Assembly (NCBI RefSeq): GCF_001468465.1
Contig: NZ_LNSA01000034.1
Coordinates: forward strand, 1-43,370
From: Sphingopyxis sp. H115
GTDB lineage: Bacteria > Pseudomonadota > Alphaproteobacteria > Sphingomonadales > Sphingomonadaceae
Direction: 5' to 3'
Length of the DNA stretch: 43,370 nt
The notes beneath the pieces were generated by a model. It saw nothing but the letters and a program-made list of their open reading frames with translations, was not told where the DNA came from and did not search any database. Shown in pieces: positions 43,347 to 43,370 of the stretch. Position 1 is the stretch's first letter; the number at the start of each line of letters is the position of its first letter. A program made the position numbers and the translations under genes.

Positions 43347-43370
43347 ATGAGCGAGGATATCGGAGCGTCG
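43347..43370 (+). CDS. Start of a further gene, cut by the window edge
   Basis: ATG 43347 begins MSEDIGAS and runs off the window. GAGGAG lies five bases upstream of GTGATG. A short stem CCGCTC/GAGCGG at about 43325-43344 overlaps the ribosome binding site. Only eight codons are available, so identity is unknown. The 183 bp before it (43164-43346) show no other gene. Confidence 0.4.

Noticed and set aside
1..43370. CRISPR arrays, rRNA, tRNA genes or a plasmid replication gene
   Set aside because: No regularly spaced repeats, RNA gene signatures or Rep-like proteins were seen anywhere in the window.

Overview
The window is a piece of mobile, accessory DNA from a GC-rich alphaproteobacterium. 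A sphingomonad or close relative is my best guess, from the style of the IS66 elements, the pRiA4b ORF-3-like passenger, the MOBP mobilisation genes and the codon usage; that assignment is inference. There are no rRNA, tRNA or CRISPR features and no housekeeping genes. The left 31 kb reads as an anti-phage (defence) island, about 31.5-32.9 kb is a graveyard of broken genes and IS remnants, and the right 10 kb is a mobilisation region followed by a complete IS66-family element.

The defence island has three blocks. Block A (1-14.6 kb, + strand) holds the C-terminal part of a DUF1156-type adenine methylase that runs off the left edge, a PLD-nuclease/SNF2-helicase fusion, a giant 2408-residue protein with two sacsin/Hsp90-like (GHKL) ATPase domains, and a RapA/HepA-like SNF2 helicase overlapping the giant gene. 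Block B (14.9-25.2 kb) holds a double-AAA ATPase transcribed leftward, and divergently a WYL-domain regulator followed by an AddB-like nuclease, an AddA-like UvrD helicase-nuclease and an HNH-type nuclease. Block C (25.2-31.3 kb, - strand) is a tightly overlapped trio: an unrecognised 458-residue protein, a two-motif PLD nuclease and a third SNF2 helicase. No PglZ, DUF1998 (DrmB) or TerY-type gene is visible, so none of the blocks matches a complete BREX or DISARM locus inside the window.

The graveyard holds, in order, a relic of a phosphatase/ADP-ribosylglycohydrolase locus, a degenerate IS110 transposase N-terminus, and the 3' end of an IS66 element carrying an intact pRiA4b ORF-3-like gene and ending in a CGCTTAC terminus. 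An unrecognised leftward 492-residue gene follows.

The mobilisation block (34.5-38.5 kb) has the sizes and partners of the RP4 TraK/TraL/TraM set, here colinear with a MobC-like ribbon-helix-helix protein and a MOBP relaxase. A highly structured non-coding stretch (several perfect hairpins and a 13-bp tandem repeat) lies just upstream of mobC and is the best oriT candidate. Downstream are a tiny ORF with an ideal ribosome binding site, two rho-independent terminators, a leftward membrane protein with a possible AIM24-like C-terminus that appears to have lost its 5' end to an IS66 insertion, the IS66 tnpA-tnpB-tnpC genes, and a small zinc-ribbon-like protein.

The most interesting candidates for undescribed biology are the giant double-GHKL protein coupled to a SNF2 helicase (block A), and the AAA // WYL-AddB-AddA-HNH cassette (block B).
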